DNA of 64,000 nt from JABLTI01 sp035528035 (GTDB taxonomy: Archaea; Asgardarchaeota; Heimdallarchaeia; JABLTI01). Under the pieces are notes generated by a model. The model was not told the DNA's origin and did no database searches. It worked only from the letters and a program-made list of their open reading frames with translations. How positions within the stretch are numbered: position 1 is the stretch's first letter; each line of letters starts with the position of its first letter. The stretch covers positions 17,749 through 81,748 of the forward strand of contig DATKZI010000058.1 of the NCBI GenBank assembly GCA_035528035.1. The letters are read 5' to 3'. Positions 34,022 to 43,587 of this stretch are shown piece after piece. The position numbers and the translations under genes were made by a program.

Positions 34022-36010
34022 ATGAGCGACAGTAAAGCAAAAAAATTTGGCACCAAAGCAGATGAGATGGAACCATTAATTGATGTTAACATTAAAACAA
34101 CTGCTGAAATACCTGTACCCACAAGACTTATTGACCAAGTACTAGGACAAAAGAGAGCTGTTGATTTAGTTAAGAAAGCTGCAATTCAAAGAAGGAATGT
34201 ACTTCTCATAGGTGAGCCTGGCACTGGTAAAAGCATGTTAGGTGCAGCTATGGCTGAACTTCTCCCAAGAGAAGATTTAGAGGATATTCTTTGTGTTCCA
34301 AATCGAAAGGATCCAAATACCCCAAAGATCGTTACTATTGGATCAGGTGAAGGTAGAAGGATCATCGATAGATATATGGAAAAATCAGCAAAAGGACAAA
34401 ACTTACGAATGATTTTCAGTTTGATCATTCCTCTAGCAATAATGCTCTATGTTATTTTTGCTAAATTGGATAATGCTGATTTTCGACCAATATTAATACT
34501 TCTTGGTACTTTTGTATCATTCTTTTCGTTTTTAGTTATGGGCCAACTTCGGAGTCGCTCTGAAAATCTTGTACCGAAGTTACTAGTTGATACTAGTCAA
34601 CAAACCCATGCACCATTCAATGATGCAACAGGTGCACATGCAGGTGCATTATTGGGCGATGTTCGTCATGATCCTTTCCAATCTGGTGGGTTAGGAACAC
34701 CTGCCCATGAACGTGTGGAATCAGGATTAATTCATAAATCACACAAAGGAGTACTCTTTTGTGATGAAATTGGTACTTTAGCAATGCGAACACAACAACA
34801 ATTATTAACTGCTATGCAAGAAAAAGAATTCCAAATTACCGGTCAAAGTGAGCTCAGTAGTGGTGCTATGGTTCGAACAGAACCTGTTCCTTGTGATTTT
34901 ATTCTCATTGCTGCAGGAAATCTTCCAACAATGGAGAATATGCATCCTGCTTTACGTTCAAGGATTCGTGGATATGGGTATGAAATTTACATGGATTTAG
35001 TAATGCCTGATACACTTGAAAACAGAAATAAAATCGTTCGATTTGTTGCTCAAGAAGTATCAAAGGATGGACGCATACCACACTTTTCAAAAGAAGCTGT
35101 AGAAGAGATCATACGAGAATTTCGTCGACGTGCAAGTAAGAAAAATAGTCTTACACTAATGTTTAGAGAAATGGGTGGTTTAATCCGAGCTGCTGGTGAT
35201 ATCGCTCGAGAATTAGGTTCATCTGTAACTAAAATGGAACATGTTATTAATGCAAAATCACTCGCAGGTCCATTAGAACAGCAAATAGCTGAAAAATACA
35301 TTGAAAATAGACGTGCTTATCAAATCATCCTAAATGAAGGGGCATTAGTTGGTAGAGTTAATGCTTTAGCTGTTCTTGGTGAACGAAGCGGTATTGTTAT
35401 GAATGTAGAAGCAGAAGTAACTCCCGCACTTAGTAACCAAGAAGGAAAGATCATTGCTACTGGTAAATTGGGTGATATTGCTCAAGAATCCGTATTAAAT
35501 GTTAGTGCAATCATCAAGAAGTATACAGGTATTGATATCTCACGACACGATGTTCATGTGCAATTTTTACAATCATATGAAGGTGTTGAAGGCGATAGTG
35601 CAAGTGTATCAATTGCTACTGCTGTTGTTTCTGCTCTAACAAATATCCCAATTCGACAAGATGTTGCTATGACTGGTTCATTATCTGTTCGAGGAGAAGT
35701 TTTACCAATAGGCGGTGCAACTTTCAAAGTAGAAGCAGCAATAGAAGCTGGCATAAAAACAGTTATTGTTCCTTTAGGAAACTTTAGTGATATTGTTTTA
35801 GACGATGAGCAACTTGGAAAAGTAAACATAATTCCTGTTGCACGATTCTGGGAAGTTCTTGAATCAGCCCTAGTAAAAGATGAAACTGGAATAATAGAGA
35901 AATTCAAATCAGGAATAACATCTTACGAAATGGAACTTGAAGAAAAATTAAAGTCAGAAGCAAAAAGATTTCTTAAACCAAGGAATGAGAAGCAATCACC
36001 TTCAAAGTAA
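34022..36010 (+). CDS. lonB: Archaeal membrane-anchored LonB protease
   Basis: About 662 residues. AAA+ module with Walker A GEPGTGKS (64-71) and Walker B GVLFCDEIGTL. Two transmembrane helices (about 130-180) are inserted between these motifs, the feature that ties archaeal LonB to the membrane. The C-terminal Lon protease domain has the catalytic Ser526 in EGDSASVSIATAVVSAL and Lys569 in GGATFKVEAAIEAG, 43 residues apart as usual. ATP-dependent degradation of damaged and regulatory proteins at the membrane, including membrane proteins, is the known role. Monocistronic. Confidence 0.96.
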   Translation: MSDSKAKKFGTKADEMEPLIDVNIKTTAEIPVPTRLIDQVLGQKRAVDLVKKAAIQRRNVLLIGEPGTGKSMLGAAMAELLPREDLEDILCVPNRKDPNTPKIVTIGSGEGRRIIDRYMEKSAKGQNLRMIFSLIIPLAIMLYVIFAKLDNADFRPILILLGTFVSFFSFLVMGQLRSRSENLVPKLLVDTSQQTHAPFNDATGAHAGALLGDVRHDPFQSGGLGTPAHERVESGLIHKSHKGVLFCDEIGTLAMRTQQQLLTAMQEKEFQITGQSELSSGAMVRTEPVPCDFILIAAGNLPTMENMHPALRSRIRGYGYEIYMDLVMPDTLENRNKIVRFVAQEVSKDGRIPHFSKEAVEEIIREFRRRASKKNSLTLMFREMGGLIRAAGDIARELGSSVTKMEHVINAKSLAGPLEQQIAEKYIENRRAYQIILNEGALVGRVNALAVLGERSGIVMNVEAEVTPALSNQEGKIIATGKLGDIAQESVLNVSAIIKKYTGIDISRHDVHVQFLQSYEGVEGDSASVSIATAVVSALTNIPIRQDVAMTGSLSVRGEVLPIGGATFKVEAAIEAGIKTVIVPLGNFSDIVLDDEQLGKVNIIPVARFWEVLESALVKDETGIIEKFKSGITSYEMELEEKLKSEAKRFLKPRNEKQSPSK

Positions 36011-36127
36011 GTTCGGAAGATAGAATAATTACTTTTTTTTCTTTTCTTTCTTCTTTTACTATTTTTCTTTTTGACCGTTTAACTAATTAATACAAAAGTA
36101 GCTTTGATATAATGAGGAGTACAAATT

Positions 36128-37141
36128 ATGCAAAAGCTGCAAGAAGCGAAATACTATCAACCACTTGAAGCTTCCAGTTTAAAATGTATATTATGTCCAA
36201 ATCTTTGCAAAATAAAATCTGGAGAAAAAGGACGTTGTAATGTAAGAATAAATGTTAATGGGAAACTGTATAGCTTAAATTATGGTTTAGCAACTTCAGG
36301 TTCAAGAGATCCTATAGAGAAAAAACCTCTATATCATTTTAAACCTAGGTCATATGCTTATAGTTTTGGTACAATTGGTTGTAATCTTTTTTGTCAATTC
36401 TGTCAGAATTGGCATATCTCACGAGCAGAACCTGAAGAGACCTATGGCTTGAAAAAATTAACTCCCGAACAGGCAACTCAAGAAGCAGTACATTCAAGTT
36501 GTGCTAGTGTAGCATATACTTATAACGAACCATTTGTTTGGTATGAATGGGTTTATGATACTGCGAAATTAGTGAAAGCAAAAGGGATAAAGAATATCTT
36601 GGTTACTAATGGTTATATTGAGGAAGAACCATTAAGAGAACTACTCCCATATATTGATGCCGCAAATGTTGATCTTAAGGGTGATAAGGCGTTCTATAAG
36701 GACTTGTGTAAGGTTTCACATCAAGAAGCTGTTTTACGAACATGTAAAATGATGCACGAAAAAAAGGTTCATCTAGAATTGACTACACTACTAATACCCG
36801 GAAAAAATGATTCTGATAAACAATTACTTGAAATAATCAATTTTGTTCTGAATGAATTAGGACCAGAGATACCATTACATTTCTCAAGATATTTTCCCAA
36901 TTATAAATTAGATATTCCTCCAACACCAGTGAAGACCCTTCTTAAAGCCTACGAAATGGCTCAAAAAGCTGGCTTATATTATGTTTATTTAGGAAATATT
37001 CATGATGATATAGGTAGTGATACCCATTGCAAAAAATGCAATGAACTTTTAGTTCGACGTAGTGGTTACCATACCTCAATTGTTGGTTTAACTCCGCAAT
37101 ATACTTGTAAAACATGTCAAACTTTTGCTGATTTTATTTGA
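36128..37141 (+). CDS. amrS: AmmeMemoRadiSam-system radical SAM enzyme
   Basis: About 337 residues. The radical SAM cluster motif is Cys85-x3-Cys89-x2-Cys92 (CNLFCQFCQNW). Upstream is a further Cys set (Cys20, 23, 27, 37; CILCPNLC), and the C-terminus ends with a zinc-ribbon-like CKKCNE...CKTC. This three-part layout matches the radical SAM member of the AmmeMemoRadiSam system, related to pyruvate formate-lyase activases. It should cleave SAM to start a radical modification of an unknown substrate. The usual partners AMMECR1 and Memo are not in this window. Confidence 0.85.
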   Translation: MQKLQEAKYYQPLEASSLKCILCPNLCKIKSGEKGRCNVRINVNGKLYSLNYGLATSGSRDPIEKKPLYHFKPRSYAYSFGTIGCNLFCQFCQNWHISRAEPEETYGLKKLTPEQATQEAVHSSCASVAYTYNEPFVWYEWVYDTAKLVKAKGIKNILVTNGYIEEEPLRELLPYIDAANVDLKGDKAFYKDLCKVSHQEAVLRTCKMMHEKKVHLELTTLLIPGKNDSDKQLLEIINFVLNELGPEIPLHFSRYFPNYKLDIPPTPVKTLLKAYEMAQKAGLYYVYLGNIHDDIGSDTHCKKCNELLVRRSGYHTSIVGLTPQYTCKTCQTFADFI

Positions 37142-37249
37142 ACTATCCTTCTCTTTACTATTCTTTTTCAATATAACTGTTTAAATAGTCAAATGAACCT
37201 ATTATATTTACCACTACGGTGGTAACTAAATAACTATGGGTGATAAAAT

Positions 37250-38497
37250 TTGGTAAAACAATATTGTGAAAGTTGCGGAGCAGAAGTAACAAACGATGGT
37301 AGCTTCTGTATATCTTGTGGTGCGAAAATAGAACAAAAGAAATTATATAGTGAACCTTTAAGATCCTCTTATTCAGAAGATATGCAAGGGGAAACGAAGG
37401 TATATAGTAGACCAAAAGAAAAAGAAGTAAAAACAAGACCCAAAAGAAAGGGACTTATAGCTATCCCAATAATTCTAGCAATAATAATTATTCCCGTTAT
37501 TACATTAACAACTATCTCATCAATTAAAACCGAATTAGGGACATTTACTTATGAGGTACCAATGACTGTGGGTACAGCAGTTGATTTGAATGTAAATAAC
37601 GATATAGGCTCAATTTCTATTTATTATGATGATACTCTAACTAATCTATTTGAATCAGTAATAACAGTTAAAGGCGGATTGAGAGCCTCACTTGATAATG
37701 CTGTTAATTTTAATCATGAAATAGTAGGAAATACTACTGTTATAACATTTAACTTCCAGAATCCTTCAAGTAGTTTCTTGAATATGAAATCAATTAGTCA
37801 TGAAATTGAAATTTATATTAATCCCCAAGCAATTGTTGATTTTAATGTTGAAAGCGATACAGGAAGCATTGACTGTTATGCAGAAAATTATGATAATGTA
37901 GTAATAGCCAATTTAGAATTCGCCTCCTCAACAGGTTCAATTGATTTTATAGCTGAAGATATGTTCAATCTAACAATAGGAGATGTAATCCTAGAAACAA
38001 GCACGGGTTCAATAGATTTTGATTTAAGTAGTTCAACAAATTCAAGCTTAACTGCATTAGAATTAGCAACATCTACAGGATCAATTGATGTCGACCTAGG
38101 TACTTTTACATATTTGAACTGTTCAATAATAGACATTTATACTTCTACAGGTTCTATTGATATTGAATATACAAACATCATGTATTCAAATGATATTGAG
38201 TGGGAAGTCTCAACATCAACAGGTTCAATCTATCTTACTTTTGAACAAACAGTCATTCCTATAAAAAATATTACAATGGACTTTACATTGGAGACATCTA
38301 CTGGAAGCATTGGAGTCGATTGTCATATTACAGCATCAATAGGTATTGAAATGGAAGGAGCAACAAGTACCGGTAGTGTTGACCTACCAAATGGACACGA
38401 TTATTATATATCACCAGATTTTGCTCTTAAAAGCAGTCAGTATTCATTCCATATGAGTACTTCTACCGGAAGTATAACTGGGAATGTGCAATATTGA
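37250..38497 (+). CDS. Zinc-ribbon, membrane-spanning STGSID repeat protein
   Basis: About 415 residues, TTG start with GGTGAT upstream. An N-terminal zinc ribbon (YCESCGAEV...CISCGAK, about 4-26) lies in the cytoplasm. A basic linker and one transmembrane helix (about 68-88) follow. The rest is an ectodomain with nine repeats of the core (S/T)STGSI(D/x), spaced about 20-35 residues, which resembles the DUF4097 beta-solenoid and adhesin-like domains. So a cytoplasmic metal site is joined across the membrane to a regular beta-stack outside. Repeats at DNA level use varied codons, hence old. Function unknown; a sensor or adhesin is possible. Confidence 0.75.
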   Translation: MVKQYCESCGAEVTNDGSFCISCGAKIEQKKLYSEPLRSSYSEDMQGETKVYSRPKEKEVKTRPKRKGLIAIPIILAIIIIPVITLTTISSIKTELGTFTYEVPMTVGTAVDLNVNNDIGSISIYYDDTLTNLFESVITVKGGLRASLDNAVNFNHEIVGNTTVITFNFQNPSSSFLNMKSISHEIEIYINPQAIVDFNVESDTGSIDCYAENYDNVVIANLEFASSTGSIDFIAEDMFNLTIGDVILETSTGSIDFDLSSSTNSSLTALELATSTGSIDVDLGTFTYLNCSIIDIYTSTGSIDIEYTNIMYSNDIEWEVSTSTGSIYLTFEQTVIPIKNITMDFTLETSTGSIGVDCHITASIGIEMEGATSTGSVDLPNGHDYYISPDFALKSSQYSFHMSTSTGSITGNVQY

Positions 38498-38536
38498 AGT
38501 GGTTTGAAGGAACCTTCCCTATTCCTTCAAATCACT
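38498..38536. terminator. Bidirectional terminator hairpin between convergent genes
   Basis: 38498-38512 pairs with 38522-38536 (15 positions, one G-U) around a nine-base loop. It begins directly after the stop of the STGSID gene and lies about 20 bases from the stop of the GH57 gene on the other strand. This is the strongest simple stem in the window and probably ends transcription from both sides. Confidence 0.7.
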
Positions 38537-38556
38537 CAAATTCATTTTTTAAAAGT

Positions 38557-39765
38557 TCATTTCTTCTCAAGAATACCAAAAATAGTATTCATTGCTTCAT
38601 AAGCTTCTTTTTTACGTTCAGGTAAAGGTGCCCACCCACGGGGATCGCTGTTCTCCATAATCCTCAAAAAGGGTTCAAGTTTTGTTAGTAATTCCTTTGA
38701 CCAACCTCGAATACGAAGTTGTGCATAGATTTCATCAGCTCTTCTTAGGAATTCCTTATTATCCTCGCTATCAGTCCAAATTCGGAATGATTTGTCAGGC
38801 GACCAAGCACCAGTGCAAATATATTTTGGTTCAACATGCCAATCTTCATTAGGTATTTGTGTTGGAGAAGTAGTTGCAATGTTATTTTCTTTTAATTTCT
38901 GAAGAAAATCAATCAATGTTTTAGGAGCAGCTGGCGTAGGTCCCATACCTCTATAACCAAAAAATTCTATATCGCTAGCATATAAAGGTAGAATTTTCGT
39001 TTTGACCTTAAGAATAGATTTCAAATGAGTTTTAGCATTATAGATAGGCACATTACCACCAACAGCAAATTGGGTAGAATATGTCCAACTTACTGCAGAA
39101 AGATAAATCTTCATTGTTTCAGTATCACTTAGAATCGCTCTTTGCAACGGGTCGATTTGTTCAGCATTAGCTATTTCCATAGATTTTTTTGCATGAAGAT
39201 AACTGAATAATTTTCTCAATCCTTTAGCCCAAAAGGCATCCACTACTTCTTCAGTGAGTGTTTGATTTCGACACTCGAAAGGATTCCTATCGTTGCCAAA
39301 GTGTTGGGCTAATGAAAAGTGTTCATAATCAACTGCAGCCCATTCGATACCTAGATTTTTTATTTGAGATAATACAGAAGGACTTACAGCTAATTCTGGA
39401 GGCCATATACCTTTAGGTTTTTTACCAAATATCTTATTGATATAATTTATATGGTCCTCTAGCTGGATTTTTACTCGCTCACGAGGAAGCAGAGGGAGAA
39501 TTGGGTGACTATAACCACACCCAAGCATCTCAACAATATTATCTTTCACAAGAGCTTTAATTCTATCAATTAGCTCAGGATTATTTTTTATTAAATATTC
39601 GATCGTATGACCTGTGATATTGAAACAAATAGTTCCATTACGCCAATTCTCGATTGCACTAACCATTGGTTCGTAGGAGAGTTTGACAACAGTAGGAAGT
39701 TCTTTTCTTGGTATTTCTGCATAATCAGTATTCCAATGAAGAATTATACTAACATTTTCTGTCAA
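38557..39765 (-). CDS. Glycoside hydrolase family 57 protein
   Basis: About 402 residues. GH57 motifs: ILHWNTDY near the start (HxN/Hx type), MLGCGYSHPILPLLP near 80-94, and GIWPPELAVS (119-128), where Glu124 is the expected nucleophile. The acid/base Asp should lie near YASDIEFFGYRG. Family members act on alpha-glucans as amylases, branching enzymes or glucanotransferases. TTG start; its GGAGG site lies inside the last codons of the MFS gene, four bases upstream, so the two are cotranslated. No signal peptide, so cytoplasmic. Exact specificity unknown. Confidence 0.82.
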   Translation of the reverse strand: MTENVSIILHWNTDYAEIPRKELPTVVKLSYEPMVSAIENWRNGTICFNITGHTIEYLIKNNPELIDRIKALVKDNIVEMLGCGYSHPILPLLPRERVKIQLEDHINYINKIFGKKPKGIWPPELAVSPSVLSQIKNLGIEWAAVDYEHFSLAQHFGNDRNPFECRNQTLTEEVVDAFWAKGLRKLFSYLHAKKSMEIANAEQIDPLQRAILSDTETMKIYLSAVSWTYSTQFAVGGNVPIYNAKTHLKSILKVKTKILPLYASDIEFFGYRGMGPTPAAPKTLIDFLQKLKENNIATTSPTQIPNEDWHVEPKYICTGAWSPDKSFRIWTDSEDNKEFLRRADEIYAQLRIRGWSKELLTKLEPFLRIMENSDPRGWAPLPERKKEAYEAMNTIFGILEKK

Positions 39766-39769
39766 GTAA

Positions 39770-41311
39770 TTAACCTCCTTTTATTTCGTCAGAGTCATCT
39801 TCTAATTTTCCAGAATTTGTAATATCAGCTGTTGTTTCCTTTTTATGAATCTTTGACAATCTATCAAGCATTTTTTGTTTAGCTATTTCTCTGTCTTTTG
39901 GATAGGTTAAGTAAACAAAAGTATAACAAATAAGACAAATAGTCCAAGGTACAACAGTAGCAATCAGCATGGCATAACCTAATGCTTGAACGTTATTTAC
40001 CACACCAGCAGGAGTAATATTTAGCGCTTTATCATAACCAAAAACATGGTCAGCCAGTAATCCTACAATTAGTGTTCCCGTTGCAGCAATACTTCCTTCA
40101 AATAAACGATCCACAGAAAAAGCAGTTCCTCGAATTTCAGGTTCAAATAATTCACTAAAGATAGGATTATTAGTTGCTGGTGCACTCCAGCTGATCATAA
40201 ATCCTGTGAGAATACCTACTCCTATAAATAGAAAAAGTAGCTTATTAGGTAAGCCTAAATCTAGTGCAAGATAATTGGGGATGATAAGATAATTAGGTAT
40301 TATCAAGAAAAGGATGAACATCATTGGTATACCTGAAAAGACAGATATTTGCGCCATTAGAATTCTTCCTTTATTTGAATTCCACTTCGCTGCTCTATCA
40401 CCGATGAATCCACCAAAAAGATTTCCAAAAGCAGCACCAATAGCAACCACAGCAAAAGCTATACCCGCCATAAAGGCATCCACACCCATTGTTTGTAACC
40501 ATAAGATCATAAAGAGTATGGAATTCCAAGGAATAGACCCAGCAACACCTTGAGCAACAATTAGCATAAAGGTTTTATTTGAGAGAATTCGTCCATAATC
40601 AGCAAATTTTACTGTTCGCTTTTCTTCCAATTTTTCTTTCTTAAGTGCTTCATATTCTTTTTCAGATTGACCACGTGCGGGATCCTTGCCAAAGATAACC
40701 ACAGCAATACCTAAAAGAATACTAAAAATACCAAGAGAAACAAACACAAATCTCCAACCTTCATAACCAAGGATTGTTTTATCACCAAGAAGTGTTGCAT
40801 ATAATGTTCCAACTATAGCTCCTAAAACTGTTGTCAAACCCAATACACCAAAAGCTTTACCTCGTTTTGCTTGTGGGAAATAATCAGCAATCAATGATTG
40901 TGTTGTGGGAACAATTACTGCTAAACCTAACCCAGTAAAAGCTCGAACAAATAACATTCCCCAAAAAGTGTTGAGAAAAGCTAAAATTATTGTAAATGCT
41001 CCCCATACAAAGCAACCAATAGAGAGGATTAATTTTCTGGAGAACTTGTCAGATAACCAACCCCATAATGGACTGCTCACAGCTTGCAATAATGCTCTTG
41101 CTGTAGTAATCGCTCCTAAACTTGAAGCATCAGTTAAACTTAATGAAACAGCAATGGGATCGTACATTGAGGAAAGAACTTGAGCATCAGCTTGATCGAT
41201 TATATTTGCAGTATTGATTAATGCTTGAGTTGAAGTACGTTCACGTCTAAACTCTTTATCTTCTTCAAAAGCAAAGTCATCTTCTTTTTCATCATCGATT
41301 TCTTTTGTCAC
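39770..41311 (-). CDS. MFS transporter, possible sugar or metabolite carrier
   Basis: About 513 residues and 12 predicted helices. The MFS loop motif after helix 2 reads GWLSDKFSRKLILSIG (canonical GxLaDrxGrk). Long acidic N-terminus (EIDDEKEDDFAFEEDKEF) and acidic C-terminus. GTG 41311 has GGTG six bases upstream and is preferred; a TTG at 41323 is also in frame. The stop is directly before the GH57 gene, suggesting uptake of an oligosaccharide or export of its product, but this link is by position only. Confidence 0.85.
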   Translation of the reverse strand: MTKEIDDEKEDDFAFEEDKEFRRERTSTQALINTANIIDQADAQVLSSMYDPIAVSLSLTDASSLGAITTARALLQAVSSPLWGWLSDKFSRKLILSIGCFVWGAFTIILAFLNTFWGMLFVRAFTGLGLAVIVPTTQSLIADYFPQAKRGKAFGVLGLTTVLGAIVGTLYATLLGDKTILGYEGWRFVFVSLGIFSILLGIAVVIFGKDPARGQSEKEYEALKKEKLEEKRTVKFADYGRILSNKTFMLIVAQGVAGSIPWNSILFMILWLQTMGVDAFMAGIAFAVVAIGAAFGNLFGGFIGDRAAKWNSNKGRILMAQISVFSGIPMMFILFLIIPNYLIIPNYLALDLGLPNKLLFLFIGVGILTGFMISWSAPATNNPIFSELFEPEIRGTAFSVDRLFEGSIAATGTLIVGLLADHVFGYDKALNITPAGVVNNVQALGYAMLIATVVPWTICLICYTFVYLTYPKDREIAKQKMLDRLSKIHKKETTADITNSGKLEDDSDEIKGG

Positions 41312-41463
41312 GATAAACACCAAGAGATGAGTAATTTAATAATTAATCTGGAATAATTTAACTACAAACTATTTAAGCTCTCTGCTAAATTTAAAGCTAT
41401 TTTCAAACGTTTTAGAAATGAATATATTAGATAAGCAATCAGAATATTGTATGTGGTAAATAT

Positions 41464-42408
41464 ATGAGAAAAATCGCCATAAAACAAGTCTTGCTATTCG
41501 CATTTATACTATGTCTTACAACAAACCTATTTTTACTAAATGCAAAAGCGCTAAGTAATAATACAAATGTTACTCTGGCAACCCAGTCAACACAACAGCT
41601 AAAGGTATATGATTTTCCTCAATATGGTAAACCAATTTATGCTAATTACACTATTTTAAATATCACAGTACAATTACTCGGTTCTCAAGCAGATCTCTCA
41701 CAAGTTAACTCCTATTATTCAGTTGATCTTATAAATTGGACCAGAATTGAATTTACTAAGATTTTAACAATAACAGATGAGAATGTCTTGTTCAGTGGAG
41801 CATTGGGACCTTTTGCCTACGATGGTGAATATTATCTGAAAATAAATGCTTCCCGGATTGTTGAGACAGCTAAACTTACTTTTCGATTTACTGTTCAGCC
41901 AGTTAATGGTATCGTTTTTATTGATTTTTCATACAGATTTAAAACATTAAGTGATACAAATCAATATGCTGATGTTTTTATTAATGTCTTGGGATTAGAT
42001 ATCAAACTCGGTTCTGTTTATGTTTCCTCTGACCAACAGGTAGAAGGGGAAAACCCTTACAAGATGAATCTAATTGCTGATTCAAACCTAACCTATAGAA
42101 CTTCTATAGGACCAACAAACAGATGGAATAAATTCTTCATTATCACATTTTCAGCAAATACTTCTTCAAATGTAAAATTCAGTAGTAATGATTTCTATTT
42201 ATTAAAAGAAACAACAAATTATGTTCCGGAGAAATTCTGGACTGGAAAATTTCCAGCAATAGTTGTGAGTGTAGTAATTTTTGGTTCTATGACAACAGCA
42301 TTTATAATGTCAAAACGAAAACCGCCTAGAAAGTTTCAGAGTTTAGATAATGACCTGAAGAAAAAAAATACCAAAAAAGAAGATAAAGAAGAGGAAGAGA
42401 AATTATAA
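41464..42408 (+). CDS. Secreted protein with C-terminal membrane anchor
   Basis: About 314 residues. Signal peptide at about 1-28. The ectodomain (about 35-255) is beta-rich, with two Ig-like stretches by pattern (ITVQLLGSQADLSQVNSYYS and VFINVLGLDIKLGSVYVS), no catalytic motif. A transmembrane helix (about 263-283) precedes a 30-residue, very charged Lys/Glu tail (KKKNTKKEDKEEEEKL) in the cytoplasm. Divergent from the MFS gene and convergent with purA, with three bases between the stops. Function unknown. Confidence 0.7.
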   Translation: MRKIAIKQVLLFAFILCLTTNLFLLNAKALSNNTNVTLATQSTQQLKVYDFPQYGKPIYANYTILNITVQLLGSQADLSQVNSYYSVDLINWTRIEFTKILTITDENVLFSGALGPFAYDGEYYLKINASRIVETAKLTFRFTVQPVNGIVFIDFSYRFKTLSDTNQYADVFINVLGLDIKLGSVYVSSDQQVEGENPYKMNLIADSNLTYRTSIGPTNRWNKFFIITFSANTSSNVKFSSNDFYLLKETTNYVPEKFWTGKFPAIVVSVVIFGSMTTAFIMSKRKPPRKFQSLDNDLKKKNTKKEDKEEEEKL

Positions 42409-42411
42409 TTT

Positions 42412-43416
42412 CTACTTCTTAATAACAATTAGAGCTTCAGCTTCTGGTCCCGTACCAATCAATGTTACTGGAACACCTGTCTCTTTTTCAATATTGGCAA
42501 TAAATTCGAGAGCTCCTTTTGAGAGTTTATCTTTGGAATTAGCACCTTTGATTTCGGGGAAGAGGATATCCAATTTTGTTAAAGCTATTTGTGTAGCACC
42601 ATTTAATCGAATCGCTTTTCTTGCAATATCAAAATCAATGGGTGCTGATCTTCGTGCTCGTCCGGTTACAGTGCCAAATTCAGCCCACCCTCTTTTCATC
42701 GTTTCCTCTTCAGAAAGAGTTCCAGGCATAGGTCCCTCGCCAACACGAGTCATGAAAGCTTTGAAAACAACAATTACTTCATCAACTTTTGTAGGTCCAA
42801 TTCCAACATCAGAGCAAATTTGAGGAGCTGAAACATCTTTACTAGTTACATACGGGTAAGTTCCATGGAAGAGTGATAGCATTGTTCCTTGAGTTCCTTC
42901 AAGAACAACATTCTTTCCAGCATTTATTGCTTCATTGATTTCTTTTGAGACATCAGTGAGATAGGATTGTAATTCGGGAATATCTTTTGCTAACTTTAGC
43001 GACCTACGAGCACGATCTTCATTTGCTGGACCACATCCTGAACCTGTGCTACCGATTTTTTCGCTCAAATGTTTGTCTTTCTTATCCAATTCCCTATGCT
43101 GTTTCTCTATAATCCCCGCTTGAAAATCAATACCAATTCGGTCCTTGCAACCTGTTTCTTCAATTTCTTTGAGGAAAACATCAGGATCAACAAGAACACC
43201 TGCACCAATCAATAAACGAGATTTCTTGCTAATGAAACCACTTGGAATCATCCGCAAACCAAATTTCTTCCCTTCGAAGATAACTGTGTGACCAGCATTG
43301 GTTCCCACACCACCACGGGCAATAATAGCAGGATCCTCTGAATAAGCAATATAGCTAATAATTTTGCCTTTTCCTTCGTCTCCCCAAAAGCCTCCTACAA
43401 TAATTGTTGTTGTCAT
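42412..43416 (-). CDS. purA: Adenylosuccinate synthetase, short archaeal form
   Basis: About 334 residues. The GTP-binding loop GDEGKGK (12-18) opens the protein; GVGTNAGHT and the late TGRARRSAPIDFDIARKA (IMP site and Asp) are also clear. It joins IMP and aspartate using GTP to form adenylosuccinate in AMP synthesis. About 100 residues shorter than bacterial enzymes of about 430, as known for a group of archaeal enzymes. Divergent from rtcB, with a shared promoter region that contains a symmetrical TATA element (43515-43528). Confidence 0.95.
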   Translation of the reverse strand: MTTTIIVGGFWGDEGKGKIISYIAYSEDPAIIARGGVGTNAGHTVIFEGKKFGLRMIPSGFISKKSRLLIGAGVLVDPDVFLKEIEETGCKDRIGIDFQAGIIEKQHRELDKKDKHLSEKIGSTGSGCGPANEDRARRSLKLAKDIPELQSYLTDVSKEINEAINAGKNVVLEGTQGTMLSLFHGTYPYVTSKDVSAPQICSDVGIGPTKVDEVIVVFKAFMTRVGEGPMPGTLSEEETMKRGWAEFGTVTGRARRSAPIDFDIARKAIRLNGATQIALTKLDILFPEIKGANSKDKLSKGALEFIANIEKETGVPVTLIGTGPEAEALIVIKK

Positions 43417-43514
43417 TGTTATCGAGTGATTGTCTAGTCTTAATTATTAAAGTCCTATTGTTAACATGATAATGATAATTACATGAATTATGATTAACAG
43501 AATGCAGTTGTCTT

Positions 43515-43528
43515 TTCTTTATAAAGAA
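43515..43528. promoter_or_regulatory. Palindromic TATA element between purA and rtcB
   Basis: TTCTTTATAAAGAA is a perfect 14-bp palindrome in the 171-base gap between divergent purA and rtcB. Its TTTATAAA core reads as a TATA box in both directions. It lies about 60 bases from the rtcB start and about 100 from purA. A shared bidirectional promoter is inferred. Confidence 0.45.
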
Positions 43529-43587
43529 TTTAGGCAAACGAAAGATTAATAATCCACTCATGAACGAAAGAATAATCTAAGGTTTAA

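Noticed and set aside
37860..38480. CRISPR-like or microsatellite array suggested by regular STGSID repeats
   Set aside because: The repeat is at protein level with varied codons and unequal spacing, inside an open frame; no identical DNA repeats and spacers.
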